From an uncultured Bacilli bacterium (lineage in GTDB: Bacteria; Bacillota_I; Bacilli_A; RF39; UBA660), in the NCBI GenBank assembly GCA_947626275.1, contig CANQRL010000010.1, forward strand, positions 1 through 54,746: a stretch of 54,746 nt of DNA, written 5' to 3'. The translations under genes and the position numbers were made by a program. Within the stretch, counting starts at the first letter, position 1; every line of letters begins with the position of its first letter. Below, piece after piece: positions 24,743 to 35,167 of this stretch. The notes beneath the pieces were generated by a model that worked only from the letters and a program-made list of their open reading frames with translations, was not told where the DNA came from and did no database searches.

Positions 24743-25998
24743 CTTCTTCTCCCTTTTCTTCCTTTTACATAAGTTCTACTAACTAATTGACTCTCTAACT
24801 GACGATAAGTCTCTAACATAACACCTACCACGATTAATAATCCTGTACCACTAATCGTAATACTCGTCTGTAGAGTTGAGAACTTACTAAAGAGAATTGG
24901 AAGAGCTGCTAGTACTGCTAAAAAGCAAGCACCCACAATCGTTATTCTTTTTAATACTTTCTTAACGTATTCTTCTGTTTCTTTTCCTGGTCTAACACCT
25001 GGAATATATCCACCATTTTTATTTAGGTTATCAGCAAGTTCGCTTGGTTTCATCTGCATAAAAGTATAAAGATATGCAAATAAAATGATAAACACGATAT
25101 AAGCGATAAATCCTGTTACAGATTCATACGTAATATACTTTGTTACAAACAATGAAAAGTTTGCATTTTTTGCGAAACTAGCTATAATTTGTGGAATAGA
25201 AATCAATGCTGACGCAAAGATAACAGGCATAACACCAGCACTATTTAATTTGAATGGAATATAATTTTGCTTTCCTAACATACTCGTAGATTTATTCGCA
25301 TATTGGATAGGAAGACGACGTTCCGCCGTTTCTTCAAATACCACTCCAACAATAATCGCTAAGAATACAACTACGAATAATACAAATGTTAATATTCCCA
25401 TAAAGTCACTGCTACCGGAAATTAATTCCTGCCATAGACTTGTGAACATAGAAGGTAACGTTGTAATAATACCTGCCATGATAATCATGGATGTACCATT
25501 ACCAATACCTTTTTGGGTAATTTGATCTCCCAACCAAAGTAATAAGGCAGTACCTGCGGTAATAACCAAGGAATAAAGCATATAATCCATTGGATTTCCA
25601 CTCTTAATATAAGAGTAAGAATATAGATATCCTTGAATGAAAGCAAGTACAATACCTGTAATTCTCGTTATTTGATTAAGTTTATTTCTACCTACTCCAC
25701 CTTGTTTACTCAATTCTGATAAGTAAGGAACAATGTCCATTGACAATAATTGAATAACAATAGAGGCAGTAATGTATGGCATAACACCTAATGCAAATAT
25801 TGAGGCTTTTTCAAAAGCTCCCCCACTCATTGCGTTTACAATTTCTAGGAACCCTAATTTATCCGTATCTAGAGTTACTCCAGGTACAGGAATAGCTGTT
25901 CCTATTTTAAAGATGAATAAAACAGCAAATGTAAATAGGATCTTCTTTTGAATATCTCTATTTTTGGAATTAAATATTTGCTTTATAGTTGCAAACAT
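24739..25998 (-). CDS. secY: Protein translocase channel subunit SecY
   Basis: The 419-residue membrane protein has ten predicted spans. Family signatures are GTAIPVPGV near residue 33, the plug/TM2 region NAMSGGAFEKASIFALGVMP, and the cytoplasmic loop ETAERRLPIQYA, which binds SecA and ribosomes. It is the pore through which SecA (12426-14912) pushes proteins. It is encoded directly after rplO. Confidence 0.98.
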   Translation of the reverse strand: MFATIKQIFNSKNRDIQKKILFTFAVLFIFKIGTAIPVPGVTLDTDKLGFLEIVNAMSGGAFEKASIFALGVMPYITASIVIQLLSMDIVPYLSELSKQGGVGRNKLNQITRITGIVLAFIQGYLYSYSYIKSGNPMDYMLYSLVITAGTALLLWLGDQITQKGIGNGTSMIIMAGIITTLPSMFTSLWQELISGSSDFMGILTFVLFVVVFLAIIVGVVFEETAERRLPIQYANKSTSMLGKQNYIPFKLNSAGVMPVIFASALISIPQIIASFAKNANFSLFVTKYITYESVTGFIAYIVFIILFAYLYTFMQMKPSELADNLNKNGGYIPGVRPGKETEEYVKKVLKRITIVGACFLAVLAALPILFSKFSTLQTSITISGTGLLIVVGVMLETYRQLESQLVSRTYVKGRKGRRR

Positions 25999-25999
25999 A

Positions 26000-26443
26000 T
26001 TAAATCACCTCTGCTTTTCCACCTATTTTTTCTATTTTTTCAACAGCAGTCTTTGAGAATCTATTTGCTTTAACGGTAATTTTCTTAGTTAATTCACCAT
26101 TTCCTAATACTTTAATACCATCTAATTGCTTTTTAACAATTCCCATTTCTTTTAATAATTCTGGAGTAACAACTGCTCCATCTTCAAATTTTTCTAAATC
26201 ACTTACGTTAATAGTAGCATATTCTACTTTAAATGGTGCATTAGAGAATCCTCTCTTTGGTAAGCGTCTGAATAATGGTAATTGTCCACCTTCAAATCCA
26301 GGTCTTACTCCTCCACCAGTTCTAGCATTTTGTCCCTTATGTCCTTTGCCGCTTGTTTTTCCGTTTCCAGAACCAACTCCACGACCAACTCTATTTCTTT
26401 CTTTAACAGCACCTTCAGGTTGGTATAATGTATGTAACTTCAT
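26000..26443 (-). CDS. rplO: 50S ribosomal protein L15
   Basis: The 147-residue protein begins [20 protein letters not shown] and has the Gly-rich [18 protein letters not shown] loop region. It is an early large-subunit assembly protein. Its ATG is one base from the rpsE stop, where most Firmicutes have rpmD (L30) in between. L30 is absent here. Confidence 0.98.
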   Translation of the reverse strand: MKLHTLYQPEGAVKERNRVGRGVGSGNGKTSGKGHKGQNARTGGGVRPGFEGGQLPLFRRLPKRGFSNAPFKVEYATINVSDLEKFEDGAVVTPELLKEMGIVKKQLDGIKVLGNGELTKKITVKANRFSKTAVEKIEKIGGKAEVI

Positions 26444-26444
26444 A

Positions 26445-27068
26445 TTAAATCAAGTCCTCCACTTTCTTACCACGTAGTCTAGCTACTTCTTCAATATTCT
26501 TTTGTGCTTTTAAAGCTTTAAGGGTTGCATATGCCATATTAATTTTAGTATTTGATCCTTGTGATTTAGATAAGATATCATTGATTCCTGCCATTTCAAG
26601 CACTTTACGAACTGGACCACCAGCTTTTACACCAGTACCTTTAGCAGCAGGTTTTAACATAACTTTACTAGCTCCTTCTACACCAATTGCTTCGTGTGGG
26701 ATAGTACGGTTATCTACTAAAGAAACACTAACAACGTTCTTAATAGCTGCTTGGGTAGCTTTCTTAATAGCATCTGGTACTTCATTTGCCTTACCAGTTC
26801 CTAATCCTACCTTACCTTTTCTATCTCCTACTACTACAACAGCTGAGAAACGGAAATGACGTCCTCCTTTTGTTACTTTTGTAACACGGCCAATAGAGAT
26901 GACATCTTCTTCATAAAGTTTTGGTTGTCTTTGTTGTCTTGGTTGACGTTTTTCTCCTCTATTACGAGGTTCTCTTTTAGCAGGTCTAGAAGTTTTTTCA
27001 GTTGCTTCTGCAGTTTCAGTTGACTTTGCTTCTACAACTTCTTCTACTTTTTCCATTTGTTCTTCCAT
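26445..27068 (-). CDS. rpsE: 30S ribosomal protein S5 with N-terminal extension
   Basis: The conserved S5 body starts at [20 protein letters not shown] and includes [20 protein letters not shown] and [20 protein letters not shown]5 shapes the mRNA entry tunnel and affects decoding accuracy. About 50 additional residues precede the body: first acidic ([19 protein letters not shown]), then Arg/Lys-rich ([20 protein letters not shown]). Such extensions occur in Mollicutes-like lineages. Of two adjacent ATG codons I use the second (27068), with better spacing to AAGGAGG. Confidence 0.96.
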   Translation of the reverse strand: MEEQMEKVEEVVEAKSTETAEATEKTSRPAKREPRNRGEKRQPRQQRQPKLYEEDVISIGRVTKVTKGGRHFRFSAVVVVGDRKGKVGLGTGKANEVPDAIKKATQAAIKNVVSVSLVDNRTIPHEAIGVEGASKVMLKPAAKGTGVKAGGPVRKVLEMAGINDILSKSQGSNTKINMAYATLKALKAQKNIEEVARLRGKKVEDLI

Positions 27069-27080
27069 CATTACCCTCCT

Positions 27081-27443
27081 TTAGAATTCTAATCCGTTTT
27101 CACGTGCTGCATCTGCCAATGCTTTTACACGGCCGTGATAAAGGTATCCACCTCTATCAAAAACTACTTTTGTTATTTTTGCTTGTTTAGCTCTTTTTGC
27201 TAATAGCTCTCCTACTTTAGTTGCTGCTTCCACGTTACTACCGTTTTCAAGCTTTAACTCTTTATCAATAGAAGAGGCACTAACTAAAGTAACAGCTTTT
27301 TCATCATCAATGATTTGTGCAAAAATATTACTATTTGATCTAAATACATTTAATCTAGGTACACTAGCAGTACCAGATACTTTTGCTCTGACACGTGCGT
27401 GTCTCGCTTGACGTGCATCATTACGAGCTACTTTTTTTATCAT
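27081..27443 (-). CDS. rplR: 50S ribosomal protein L18
   Basis: The 120-residue L18 shows [20 protein letters not shown] near the N-terminus and ends [20 protein letters not shown] followed by AARENGLEF. It binds 5S rRNA with L5 in the central protuberance. It lies between rplF and rpsE, as in B. subtilis. Confidence 0.98.
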   Translation of the reverse strand: MIKKVARNDARQARHARVRAKVSGTASVPRLNVFRSNSNIFAQIIDDEKAVTLVSASSIDKELKLENGSNVEAATKVGELLAKRAKQAKITKVVFDRGGYLYHGRVKALADAARENGLEF

Positions 27444-27461
27444 AGTTACTCTCCTTTACTA

Positions 27462-27995
27462 TTATTTAGAAGCTTTCTTTCCTTCTTTACGTAGAACAGT
27501 CTCGTCAGCATAACGAATACCTTTTCCTTTATAAGGTTCTGGCTTTCTAATTTTTCTAATATTAGCTGCGAATTCACCAACTAATTGTTTATCAATACCT
27601 TTAATAAGCAATTCTGTATTGCTTGGTACTTCTACCTTAATACCAGCAGGTATTTCAGGTGTCCATGTATGAGAGTGTCCAGCGGCAATAACAAGTTCGT
27701 TTCCTTTTAAAGTAAAACGATATCCTACACCAACACACTCTAGTTTTTTTTCAAAACCTTCTGTAACACCATCAATCATATTTTTGATATTGGCATTAGC
27801 AGTTCCATGGAAATTTTTATAATTATCATTATCTCGAGTTAATACTACCTCAGAATCTGTGATTTCAACATGAATATGTTCATTAATTTCAGTAGAAAGT
27901 TCTCCTTTTGGACCTTTTACTGTAACGTTGTTGCCATCAACAGAAACCGTTACACCGGCTGGGATTGTTAATTTTCTATTTCCAACACGACTCAT
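27462..27995 (-). CDS. rplF: 50S ribosomal protein L6
   Basis: The 177 residues contain two L6 repeats. The start is MSRVGNRKLTIPAGVTVSVD, and the C-terminal signature is PEPYKGKGIRYADE. L6 sits near the GTPase-associated centre. It follows rpsH by 13 bp. Confidence 0.98.
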   Translation of the reverse strand: MSRVGNRKLTIPAGVTVSVDGNNVTVKGPKGELSTEINEHIHVEITDSEVVLTRDNDNYKNFHGTANANIKNMIDGVTEGFEKKLECVGVGYRFTLKGNELVIAAGHSHTWTPEIPAGIKVEVPSNTELLIKGIDKQLVGEFAANIRKIRKPEPYKGKGIRYADETVLRKEGKKASK

Positions 27996-28008
27996 AAAAT
28001 CATCCTTT

Positions 28009-28404
28009 CTACCAAATGTAAGCTAAAACTTCTCCACCAAGTGATTGTTTTCTAGCATCTCTATCTGTCATAACACCTCTTGAGGTAGATATAATAGCGA
28101 TACCTAAACCATTTAATACTTTTGGAACGTCTTCAGCTTTTACATAAGCACGTAGTCCTGGTTTTGAGATTCTCTTTAATCCAGTAATTACACGCTCTTT
28201 ATTTTCACTATATTTTAGTGATAATACAAGAATATCTTGAATATTGTTTTTCTTAACTTTATAGTCAACGATAAAACCTTCTTCTTTCAATATTCTAGCA
28301 ATCTCAATTTTCATCTTTGAAGCAGGCATTTCTACTTCTTTATCACGCATTTGATTTGCATTACGAATTCTTGTAAGCATATCTGCGATTGGATCTGTTA
28401 CCAT
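28009..28404 (-). CDS. rpsH: 30S ribosomal protein S8
   Basis: I use the ATG at 28404, giving [18 protein letters not shown], because AAAGGAGGGAAG precedes it. A longer frame would begin with a TTG upstream of that ribosome-binding site. S8 organises the central domain of 16S rRNA and is the translational repressor of the spc operon in E. coli. The C-terminus [19 protein letters not shown] is canonical. Confidence 0.97.
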   Translation of the reverse strand: MVTDPIADMLTRIRNANQMRDKEVEMPASKMKIEIARILKEEGFIVDYKVKKNNIQDILVLSLKYSENKERVITGLKRISKPGLRAYVKAEDVPKVLNGLGIAIISTSRGVMTDRDARKQSLGGEVLAYIW

Positions 28405-28418
28405 ATACTTCCCTCCTT

Positions 28419-28604
28419 TTACCAACTAGATTTTTTCATTCCTGGGATTTGTCCTTTGTAAGCTAGTTCACGAAAACAAATTCTACAAATTCCGTATTTT
28501 TTAAGTACTGCGTGTGGTCTTCCACAACGTGAGCAACGAGTATATCTACGTACTTCGAATTTTGGTTCACGACTAGCTTTAATTACTAAACTTTTCTTAG
28601 CCAT
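28419..28604 (-). CDS. rpsN: 30S ribosomal protein S14, zinc-binding type
   Basis: The 61-residue zinc form (type Z) has two Cys pairs in [20 protein letters not shown] and the following CFREL. S14 completes the small-subunit head. Firmicutes often carry a zinc-independent paralogue elsewhere for zinc starvation; none is in this window. It lies between rplE and rpsH. Confidence 0.98.
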   Translation of the reverse strand: MAKKSLVIKASREPKFEVRRYTRCSRCGRPHAVLKKYGICRICFRELAYKGQIPGMKKSSW

Positions 28605-28621
28605 AAATTTCCTCCTAAGTT

Positions 28622-29161
28622 TTATTTCCTAAATGGCATACCGAAACCTTTTAAGAGATCAAGTGCTTCTGCATTTGTTTTTGCAGTTGTTACAAAAACA
28701 ATATCCATACCACGTACTTTTACAACGTTATCATACTCGATTTCTGAGAAGATAAGTTGTTCTGTAAGACCTAATGTATAGTTTCCTCTACCATCAAATG
28801 CTTTATTAGATATCCCTCTAAAATCTCTTACACGTGGAAGTGTAATACTAATTAATTTATCTAAGAAGTTATACATATTTTCCCCACGTAAAGTTGACTT
28901 GCAACCGATTGCTTGACCTTCTCTTAACTTGAAGCTTGCAATAGATTTCTTTGCTTTCGTAGCTACTGGTTTTTGACCGGTAATAATCTCTAAATCTTTC
29001 ATAGCTGCTTCTAATAATTTAGAATTACTAGTAGCATCTCCACAACCCATGTTCACTACGATTTTTTCTAACTTTGGTACTTCCATAACACTTTTGTATT
29101 TGTATTTTTCCATTAAACTAGGTACGATCTCTTTATCGTATTTTTCTTTTAGGCGGTTCAT
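28622..29161 (-). CDS. rplE: 50S ribosomal protein L5
   Basis: The 179-residue L5 has [16 protein letters not shown] near residue 30, [20 protein letters not shown], and the C-terminal [20 protein letters not shown]. It binds 5S rRNA and touches P-site tRNA. The start follows GGAGGGTATAT. Confidence 0.98.
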   Translation of the reverse strand: MNRLKEKYDKEIVPSLMEKYKYKSVMEVPKLEKIVVNMGCGDATSNSKLLEAAMKDLEIITGQKPVATKAKKSIASFKLREGQAIGCKSTLRGENMYNFLDKLISITLPRVRDFRGISNKAFDGRGNYTLGLTEQLIFSEIEYDNVVKVRGMDIVFVTTAKTNAEALDLLKGFGMPFRK

Positions 29162-29178
29162 ATATACCCTCCTTCCAA

Positions 29179-29487
29179 TTAATCAAGACTCTCATTAGAT
29201 TTTTTTGCTACTCTAATTTTCTTGCCTTTTTTATCAGTAGAATGTCCTACTCTGGTTCTTTTTCCGGTTTTAGGATCAACATGCATTACATTAGAAGCGT
29301 GAATTGGAGCTTCTACTTCAACGATACTACCAGCAGTTTGACCATTTGCCTTCATATGTTTCTTTACCATATTTACGCCTTCAATAACAACTTTGTTACT
29401 ATCACGTAAAACGTGTGTAATTTTTCCTTCTTTACCTTTGTTTTTACCAGCAATGACAACTACTTTATCTCCAGTTTTAAAGTTCAT
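29179..29487 (-). CDS. rplX: 50S ribosomal protein L24
   Basis: The KOW-motif protein begins [20 protein letters not shown]. The second of two nearby ATG codons is chosen because GGAGG is seven bases away. L24 starts large-subunit assembly near the exit tunnel. It lies between rplN and rplE. Confidence 0.97.
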   Translation of the reverse strand: MNFKTGDKVVVIAGKNKGKEGKITHVLRDSNKVVIEGVNMVKKHMKANGQTAGSIVEVEAPIHASNVMHVDPKTGKRTRVGHSTDKKGKKIRVAKKSNESLD

Positions 29488-29505
29488 TTTCATTCCTCCA
29501 AACTT

Positions 29506-29874
29506 CTATAACACTTCTTTTGCAAGTGATATAATCTTCATAAAATCTTTGTCACGTAATTCACGTGCTACTGGTCCAAATACACGAGTTCCAACAGGAC
29601 TCTTATCATCTTTAATAATAACAGCAGCGTTATCATCAAACTTGATATATGATCCATCTTCTCTTCTTAGACCAAATTTACTTCTAACGATAACTGCTTT
29701 TACAACTTTTCCTTTTTTAACAGTTCCGTTAGGAGTTGCATTTTTAACGGATGCAACCACTATATCTCCAATATTGCCAGTTTTTACTTTAGATCCACCA
29801 AGTACACGAATTACGGACAATTCTCTTGCACCTGAGTTATCTGCAACTTTTAAACGGCTTTGTTGTTGAATCAT
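29506..29874 (-). CDS. rplN: 50S ribosomal protein L14
   Basis: The 122-residue L14 starts [20 protein letters not shown] and carries [20 protein letters not shown] and FGPVARELR. It contacts 16S rRNA in an inter-subunit bridge. The order rpsQ-rplN-rplX is conserved. Confidence 0.98.
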   Translation of the reverse strand: MIQQQSRLKVADNSGARELSVIRVLGGSKVKTGNIGDIVVASVKNATPNGTVKKGKVVKAVIVRSKFGLRREDGSYIKFDDNAAVIIKDDKSPVGTRVFGPVARELRDKDFMKIISLAKEVL

Positions 29875-29899
29875 AATTAATCCTCCTTCGTCAACGCAA

Positions 29900-30160
29900 T
29901 TATAAAATAACTGCTTTTTCTACTACTTCCACTACGCGGAAATGTTTTGTTTTAGATAATGGTCTCGTTTCTACGATTCTTACAGTATCACCTTTCTTGG
30001 CGATATTTTTTTCATCATGTGCAGCATATTTTTTAGAATATTTAACTCTTTTTCCATATAACTTATCGTTTTTATAAGTTTCAACTAGAACCGTAACCGT
30101 TTTGCTATTCACATCACTAATTACTTTTCCAATAAACTCACGGTTTCTTTTTTCTTCCAT
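29900..30160 (-). CDS. rpsQ: 30S ribosomal protein S17
   Basis: The 86-residue OB-fold protein contains [20 protein letters not shown] and [20 protein letters not shown]. It is a primary 16S rRNA-binding protein. AGGAGG precedes the ATG. Confidence 0.98.
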   Translation of the reverse strand: MEEKRNREFIGKVISDVNSKTVTVLVETYKNDKLYGKRVKYSKKYAAHDEKNIAKKGDTVRIVETRPLSKTKHFRVVEVVEKAVIL

Positions 30161-30172
30161 AGTTTCCTCCTA

Positions 30173-30370
30173 TTATTTTTCAGATAGTTCTCTTTCCCGT
30201 AAAATCGTTTTCATACGGGCAACTAACTTTCTTAATTCTTTGATTCTTGAAGGTTTCTCTAAAGAACCTGTTGCTTGGGAAAAACGTAAGTTAAATAATT
30301 CTTCTTTGTATTCTTCGATTTTTGAAAGAATTTCTTCGTTAGATAACTCTCTAATTTCTTTATTAGTCAT
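30173..30370 (-). CDS. rpmC: 50S ribosomal protein L29
   Basis: This 65-residue two-helix protein has [21 protein letters not shown]29 lies beside the exit tunnel and helps dock trigger factor and SRP. Its ATG overlaps the rplP stop region by 8 bp, indicating translational coupling. Confidence 0.98.
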   Translation of the reverse strand: MTNKEIRELSNEEILSKIEEYKEELFNLRFSQATGSLEKPSRIKELRKLVARMKTILRERELSEK

Positions 30371-30791
30371 TATTTACACCGCTTTCTTTCTTGACAAACT
30401 TACATTTAATTGGGAGTTTATGCATTGCAAGACGGAATGCTTCACGAGCAACATCTTCCGTTACCTCTCCAATTTCAAACATAATTTTGCCTTCTTTTAC
30501 TACTGCTACCCATGCATCATGAGAACCTTTACCTTTTCCTTGACGAGTTTCTAGTGGTTTCTTTGTTAATGATAAATGAGGGAAAATATTAATCCATACT
30601 CTACCTCCACGTTTCATATAACGTGTCATAGCAACTCTGGCTGCCTCGATTTGTCTATCTGTAATCCAAGCACCTTCCATTGCCATTAATCCGTAATCAC
30701 CGAAATGTAATTCTGTATTTCCTCTTGCTTTTCCTTCATAAGGAAGACGATGTGGATTACGATATTTAGTTCTTTTTGGAATGACTGCCAT
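30363..30791 (-). CDS. rplP: 50S ribosomal protein L16
   Basis: The 142-residue L16 starts [20 protein letters not shown], one of the more divergent N-termini, and then has the regular [20 protein letters not shown] and [12 protein letters not shown]. It binds near the A-site tRNA. It overlaps the rpsC 3' end by 26 bp; the start is supported by GGAGGTAATGTAG inside rpsC. Confidence 0.97.
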   Translation of the reverse strand: MAVIPKRTKYRNPHRLPYEGKARGNTELHFGDYGLMAMEGAWITDRQIEAARVAMTRYMKRGGRVWINIFPHLSLTKKPLETRQGKGKGSHDAWVAVVKEGKIMFEIGEVTEDVAREAFRLAMHKLPIKCKFVKKESGVNND

Positions 30792-31443
30792 CTACATTAC
30801 CTCCCTTATTTTTTTCAGGAAGTATTTCACCTTTACAAATCCATACTTTAACACCGATTTTTCCATAAGCAGTATTTGCTTCTTTATGAGCATAATCAAC
30901 ATCTGCTCTTAAAGTATGAAGTGGAATAATTCCTTCAATATAACCTTCAGTACGAGCCATATCAGCACCGCCTAAACGTCCAGAAACGGCTGTTTTAATT
31001 CCTTTTGCTCCAGCCTTCATCGTATTTCTAACTGCTCTTTTTTGTGCAATTCTGAAAGACACACGTCCTTCGATTTGATGAGCAATGTTTTCAGCAACTA
31101 AAGCAGCATCTAAGTCTGGGTTCTTTACTTCTTTAATAGAAATTTGAACATTTTCATTTACTAATTTAGATAATTCTGCTTTTAGTTTTTCAATTTCATC
31201 TCCACCGTGTCCAATAACAACACCTGGTTTAGCAGTGTTGATAATGACCTCGGTTCTCTTATCGTTTCTTTCGATAAGAACACTTGAAACTGATGCATCT
31301 TTTAACTTTTTAGCCAAATACTTACGAATCGTATCGTCGCTTTTTAAGAATCTAGCGAAATCTTTATTACCAGCGTACCAATTAGATTCCCAAGTCTTGT
31401 TTATACCAACTCTAAGTCCTATTGGACTAACTTTTTGACCCAC
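30766..31443 (-). CDS. rpsC: 30S ribosomal protein S3
   Basis: The 225-residue S3 has an N-terminal KH domain ([20 protein letters not shown]) and C-terminal [20 protein letters not shown]. It lines the mRNA entry channel with S4 and S5 and helps unwind mRNA. The sequence [20 protein letters not shown] is the standard start. Confidence 0.98.
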   Translation of the reverse strand: MGQKVSPIGLRVGINKTWESNWYAGNKDFARFLKSDDTIRKYLAKKLKDASVSSVLIERNDKRTEVIINTAKPGVVIGHGGDEIEKLKAELSKLVNENVQISIKEVKNPDLDAALVAENIAHQIEGRVSFRIAQKRAVRNTMKAGAKGIKTAVSGRLGGADMARTEGYIEGIIPLHTLRADVDYAHKEANTAYGKIGVKVWICKGEILPEKNKGGNVDGSHSKKN

Positions 31444-31460
31444 AAGTGTTCCTCCTTTAC

Positions 31461-31796
31461 TTAGTTTCTCTCACTTACTACAACAGTAATGTGACTTGAT
31501 CTTTTCTTAATTGGATCTACGTGTCCACGTGAACCAAAATTTACTCTTTTTAAGGTTTGTCCCTCATTAACAAATGCTTCTTTTACATATAAGTTTTCTT
31601 TCTTTAAACCAAGATTGTTTTCAGCATTTGCTACAGCAGAAGTTAATACTTTACGAATTACTCTTCCTGCTTCTCTATTTAAATTATTTAAAATTTTATC
31701 TGCTTCAACTACGCTCTTACCACGTATTAAATCTATCGCTAAACGGGCTTTACGAGGTGGGATTCTAACTCCCTTTGCAATCGCTCTTGCTTCCAT
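31461..31796 (-). CDS. rplV: 50S ribosomal protein L22
   Basis: The 111-residue L22 contains [20 protein letters not shown] and the tunnel-reaching hairpin region [20 protein letters not shown]. This loop narrows the exit tunnel and is a macrolide-contact site. It lies between rpsS and rpsC. Confidence 0.98.
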   Translation of the reverse strand: MEARAIAKGVRIPPRKARLAIDLIRGKSVVEADKILNNLNREAGRVIRKVLTSAVANAENNLGLKKENLYVKEAFVNEGQTLKRVNFGSRGHVDPIKKRSSHITVVVSERN

Positions 31797-31819
31797 TTTA
31801 GTCCTCCTTCCTTAGGATT

Positions 31820-32092
31820 TTATTTATCAGTTTTATTTTCGCCATGACCACCGAATTTACGTGTTGGAACAAATTCACCTAATTTATGACCAACCATATC
31901 CTCTGTTACATAAACTGGAACAAATTCTTTTCCACTATGAACAGCAAATGTATTACCAATAAATTCAGGGAATATTGTTGAACGGCGTGACCAAGTTTTA
32001 ATAACTTCTTTTTTCTCAGCACTATTATTTTTTCTAACTTTCGCAAGTAAACTTTTATCTGCGAAAGGTCCTTTTTTAAGACTTCTTGCCAT
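31820..32092 (-). CDS. rpsS: 30S ribosomal protein S19
   Basis: The 90-residue S19 reads [19 protein letters not shown] at the start and [18 protein letters not shown] near the end. It forms part of the small-subunit head and contacts the A-site tRNA region. Confidence 0.98.
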   Translation of the reverse strand: MARSLKKGPFADKSLLAKVRKNNSAEKKEVIKTWSRRSTIFPEFIGNTFAVHSGKEFVPVYVTEDMVGHKLGEFVPTRKFGGHGENKTDK

Positions 32093-32108
32093 CTAAACCA
32101 TCCTTTCC

Positions 32109-32942
32109 CTATTTTGCATTACGGCGACGAACTATTAAGTCATCTGATTGTTTTTTACCCTTACGAGTTTTATATCCAAGGGCTGGTTTACCCCAAGGAG
32201 TAACTGGACCGCTACGTCCGATTGGAGCGCGTCCCTCACCACCACCATGTGGGTGATCGTTAGGGTTCATAACAGAACCACGAACTGTTGGTCTAATACC
32301 TAAATATCTCTTACGTCCTGCTTTTCCCAAATTTACTAATTCGTGATCTTCATTTCCAACTTCACCGATAGTAGCTCGACAAGTACTTAATACTTTACGA
32401 ACTTCTCCACTTGTTAAACGAAGTAGAGTATATTTTCCTTCACGTCCTAAGATTTGAACGCTAGATCCTGCTGAACGAGCCATTTGTCCACCTTTTCCAG
32501 CTTTTAACTCAACGTTATGAACAACGGTTCCTTCTGGGATATTTTCAAGTGGTAACGTGTTTCCAACTTTGATGTCTGCATTTTCTCCACTCTCTACTTT
32601 ATCGCCAACACTTAATGTCTTTGGGGCGATAATGTATCTCTTTTCTCCATCTTCATAATGGATTAAAGCGATATTTGAACTTCTGTTTGGATCGTATTCA
32701 ATAGAAGCAACTGTTCCGATAACACCATCTTTATCTCTTCTAAAATCGATAACACGGTATTTTCTTTTTACGCCACCACCTTGGTGTCTAACAGTAATTC
32801 TACCTTGATTATTACGACCACCATTTTTCTTTAATGTCACTAACAATGATTTCTCTGGTTTTACTTTAGTTAATTCACTATTATCTAAAGTAGTCATACC
32901 ACGTCTACCATTAGTTGTTGACTTATAAGCTTTGATTGCCAT
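32109..32942 (-). CDS. rplB: 50S ribosomal protein L2
   Basis: The 277-residue L2 shows [20 protein letters not shown] and the peptidyl-transferase-proximal [20 protein letters not shown]. It is needed for subunit association and peptidyl transferase activity. Start and order are canonical. Confidence 0.98.
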   Translation of the reverse strand: MAIKAYKSTTNGRRGMTTLDNSELTKVKPEKSLLVTLKKNGGRNNQGRITVRHQGGGVKRKYRVIDFRRDKDGVIGTVASIEYDPNRSSNIALIHYEDGEKRYIIAPKTLSVGDKVESGENADIKVGNTLPLENIPEGTVVHNVELKAGKGGQMARSAGSSVQILGREGKYTLLRLTSGEVRKVLSTCRATIGEVGNEDHELVNLGKAGRKRYLGIRPTVRGSVMNPNDHPHGGGEGRAPIGRSGPVTPWGKPALGYKTRKGKKQSDDLIVRRRNAK

Positions 32943-32963
32943 ATGTATAATCCTCCTTTAGAC

Positions 32964-33242
32964 TTAGTTTAGTTCAATTGAACTACCTTCAGCTAGTTTT
33001 ACCATAGCCTTTTTTCTTCTATTTGTTCTTCCAGCATAACGTCCTACTCTTTTCTTCTTAGTTGGAGCATTAAGAGTATTTACGCTTTCTACTTTTACAT
33101 TGAAAATCTTTTCAACAGCTTGTTTAATTTGTGTTTTATTTGCTTTTGGATCAACGCTGAATACTACAACGTTTTGTTCCTTTAAAGCAGCTGTCTTTTC
33201 AGTAATGATTGGCTCTTTAATAATATCTCTATAGTTATTCAT
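32964..33242 (-). CDS. rplW: 50S ribosomal protein L23
   Basis: The 92-residue L23 carries [20 protein letters not shown] and [20 protein letters not shown]. It sits at the tunnel exit, the docking site for trigger factor and SRP. Its start overlaps the rplD stop by one base. Confidence 0.98.
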   Translation of the reverse strand: MNNYRDIIKEPIITEKTAALKEQNVVVFSVDPKANKTQIKQAVEKIFNVKVESVNTLNAPTKKKRVGRYAGRTNRRKKAMVKLAEGSSIELN

Positions 33243-33868
33243 TATGCTAGCGCCTCCTCTACTGATTTAATAGCATCCTCTGTTACTACTAATACGTTAG
33301 CTGAAATGACATCATAAGTATTGATTTCATCAGCACTTAATAATAGAACATTATTTAAATTACGAGTTGCTAAAATTAATTCATCATCTAATTCGTTTAC
33401 AACAACTAATACGTTTCTGTCAACTTTTAAATTAGATAAAATTTCTTTCATTTCTTTTGTCTTATTAGATTCTAGCTTTAATTCGTCTAAAACGATTAAC
33501 TCTTTATCTAGTACTTTATAAGTTAAAGCGGATTTTAAAGCTAATTGTCTTTCTTTACGATTCATCTTTAACGTATAATTTCTTTCTGTTTTTGGTCCGA
33601 ATACTACTCCACCATGATACCAATGTGGTGCACGAGTAGAACCTTGACGAGCACGTCCTGTTCCTTTTTGTCTCCATGGCTTTCTTCCACCACCAGATAC
33701 CTCTGCACGTGTTTTTACAGCATGTGTACCTTGACGAGAGTTAGCAGTTGCTAAACGAATCGCATCATAGATAACAACATCATTTGGTTCAATTCCAAAA
33801 ACACTATCAGATAATGTAATATTTTTTACTTTTTCACCTTTTATGTTTAATACATCAATTTTACTCAT
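33242..33868 (-). CDS. rplD: 50S ribosomal protein L4
   Basis: The 208-residue L4 includes [20 protein letters not shown], the loop that lines the exit tunnel. In E. coli and some Firmicutes, L4 also represses its own S10 operon by binding the leader. The S10 leader here contains hairpins that could serve this role, which is inference. Confidence 0.98.
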   Translation of the reverse strand: MSKIDVLNIKGEKVKNITLSDSVFGIEPNDVVIYDAIRLATANSRQGTHAVKTRAEVSGGGRKPWRQKGTGRARQGSTRAPHWYHGGVVFGPKTERNYTLKMNRKERQLALKSALTYKVLDKELIVLDELKLESNKTKEMKEILSNLKVDRNVLVVVNELDDELILATRNLNNVLLLSADEINTYDVISANVLVVTEDAIKSVEEALA

Positions 33869-33883
33869 ATATATTCCCTCCTA

Positions 33884-34639
33884 CTAGTTTTCTTCCGTAG
33901 AAGTTTCTTCTACTGTAGCTTCTTCAGCTGACTCTTCAGACTCTACAACTTCAGATACATGAACCACTGGTGTTTCCTCATAATTAATTAGAGCTTCTGT
34001 AGCATTTACAGTATTTGGATTTTTTACAGCAGATCTAATCATTACCAAACCTTTTTTAGGTCCAGGAATATTTCCTTTAATTAATATTACATTATTTTCT
34101 AAATCTACAGATACTACTTCAAGATTTTGAATGGTTACTGTAACATTTCCCATATGTCCTGGTAAGTTCTTACCTTTGAAAACACGCATTGGTCTCATTG
34201 TTCCCATAGAACCTGGACTTCTGTGATATTGAGAACCATGTCCCATAGGACCTCTTGATTGTCCATGTCTTTTAATAACACCTTGGAAACCTTTTCCTTT
34301 TGAAGTTCCCGTTACATCAACAACCTCTCCTGCAGCAAAGATGTCAGCTTTGACTTCTTGACCTACAGTATAATCATTGATATCTACACCTTTTATTTCT
34401 CTAAAGAAGCGCTTAGGTGTAGTATTTGCTTTTGCTGTGTGACCAGCAGAAGCTTTTGTCGCTAACTTTTCTCTCTTCGTATCGAATCCTAATTGAATTG
34501 CTTCATAACCATCGTTTTCTTTTGTCTTAATTTGTGTTACTACATTTGGTTCTACTTCAACGACTGTTACAGGAATTAATTTACCAGATTCTGTAAATAC
34601 TTGAGTCATTCCAATTTTACGACCTAAGATTCCTTTCAT
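33884..34639 (-). CDS. rplC: 50S ribosomal protein L3 with acidic C-terminal tail
   Basis: The L3 core ([40 protein letters not shown]) is complete by about residue 215. A further 30-odd residues form an unusual acidic tail ([20 protein letters not shown] and a few more). L3 nucleates large-subunit assembly at the peptidyl transferase centre. The tail resembles the acidic head of the S5 extension in composition. Confidence 0.97.
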   Translation of the reverse strand: MKGILGRKIGMTQVFTESGKLIPVTVVEVEPNVVTQIKTKENDGYEAIQLGFDTKREKLATKASAGHTAKANTTPKRFFREIKGVDINDYTVGQEVKADIFAAGEVVDVTGTSKGKGFQGVIKRHGQSRGPMGHGSQYHRSPGSMGTMRPMRVFKGKNLPGHMGNVTVTIQNLEVVSVDLENNVILIKGNIPGPKKGLVMIRSAVKNPNTVNATEALINYEETPVVHVSEVVESEESAEEATVEETSTEEN

Positions 34640-34653
34640 ATACTAATTTCCTC

Positions 34654-34962
34654 CTATTTAATAATTTTGATATCAACACCACTTGGTACTTCTAAATGAG
34701 TTAATGCCTCAATAGTTTCCTTTGTTGGATTAATAATATCAATAAGTCTTTTGTGTGTTCTTTTCTCAAATTGTTCACGAGAATCTTTGTCTTTGTGAAC
34801 AGCTCTTAAGATAGTAATTTTTTCAACTTCCGTTGGTAGTGGAATTGGTCCACTTACTTCTCCACCGTTTCTCTTCACAGTTTCAACGATTTTCGCACAA
34901 GCTCTATCCAAACTTTTATGTTCGAATGACTTTAATTTGATGCGAACTTTTACTTTTGACAT
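34654..34962 (-). CDS. rpsJ: 30S ribosomal protein S10
   Basis: I use the ATG at 34962, giving [20 protein letters not shown], because AAGGGAGGACATAAAA precedes it; the in-frame extension has no counterpart in S10. S10 has the long loop region [17 protein letters not shown] and also acts with NusB in antitermination. It is the first gene of the whole S10-spc-alpha unit. Confidence 0.98.
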   Translation of the reverse strand: MSKVKVRIKLKSFEHKSLDRACAKIVETVKRNGGEVSGPIPLPTEVEKITILRAVHKDKDSREQFEKRTHKRLIDIINPTKETIEALTHLEVPSGVDIKIIK

Positions 34963-35090
34963 TTTTATGTCCTCCCTTCGCCTATATCTTGTATAGACTT
35001 GCTCCGTGTAAAAACCCAATTTTCAGGTTATTTTTGTTTACAACTTAACCTGGCGTATCAGCAACCTTACACATCCTCGCATGTCACACA
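34963..35090 (-). promoter_or_regulatory. 5' leader of the S10 operon
   Basis: The leader is about 130 nt. On the minus strand AGGTTA and TAACCT (around 35020-35050) can pair, and a GC-richer segment containing GATACGCCAGG precedes them. S10 leaders in Firmicutes can bind L4; whether this one does cannot be decided by eye. Confidence 0.4.
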
Positions 35091-35096
35091 TACAAA

Positions 35097-35125
35097 AGTA
35101 TACTAAAAAAGCGTTGAAAAATCAA
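35097..35125 (-). promoter_or_regulatory. Promoter of the ribosomal superoperon
   Basis: On the minus strand, TTGATT (35120-35125) and TATACT (35097-35102) are separated by exactly 17 bp. The -35 box lies inside the stem of the upstream gene's terminator. Confidence 0.7.
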
Positions 35126-35134
35126 CACTTTTTT
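35104..35134. terminator. Terminator of the 35168-37123 operon, overlapping the S10 promoter
   Basis: AAAAAAG-GTTG and CAAC-CTTTTTT flank AAAAAT with one mismatched pair. A T-run follows on both strands. Confidence 0.65.
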
Positions 35135-35167
35135 CTATTTTTTTTAAATTTTACAAAGAAGTTTTCC

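Noticed and set aside
20857..35019. Many plus-strand frames over the ribosomal operon
   Set aside because: They are shadows of strongly conserved minus-strand ribosomal genes and lack ribosome-binding sites.
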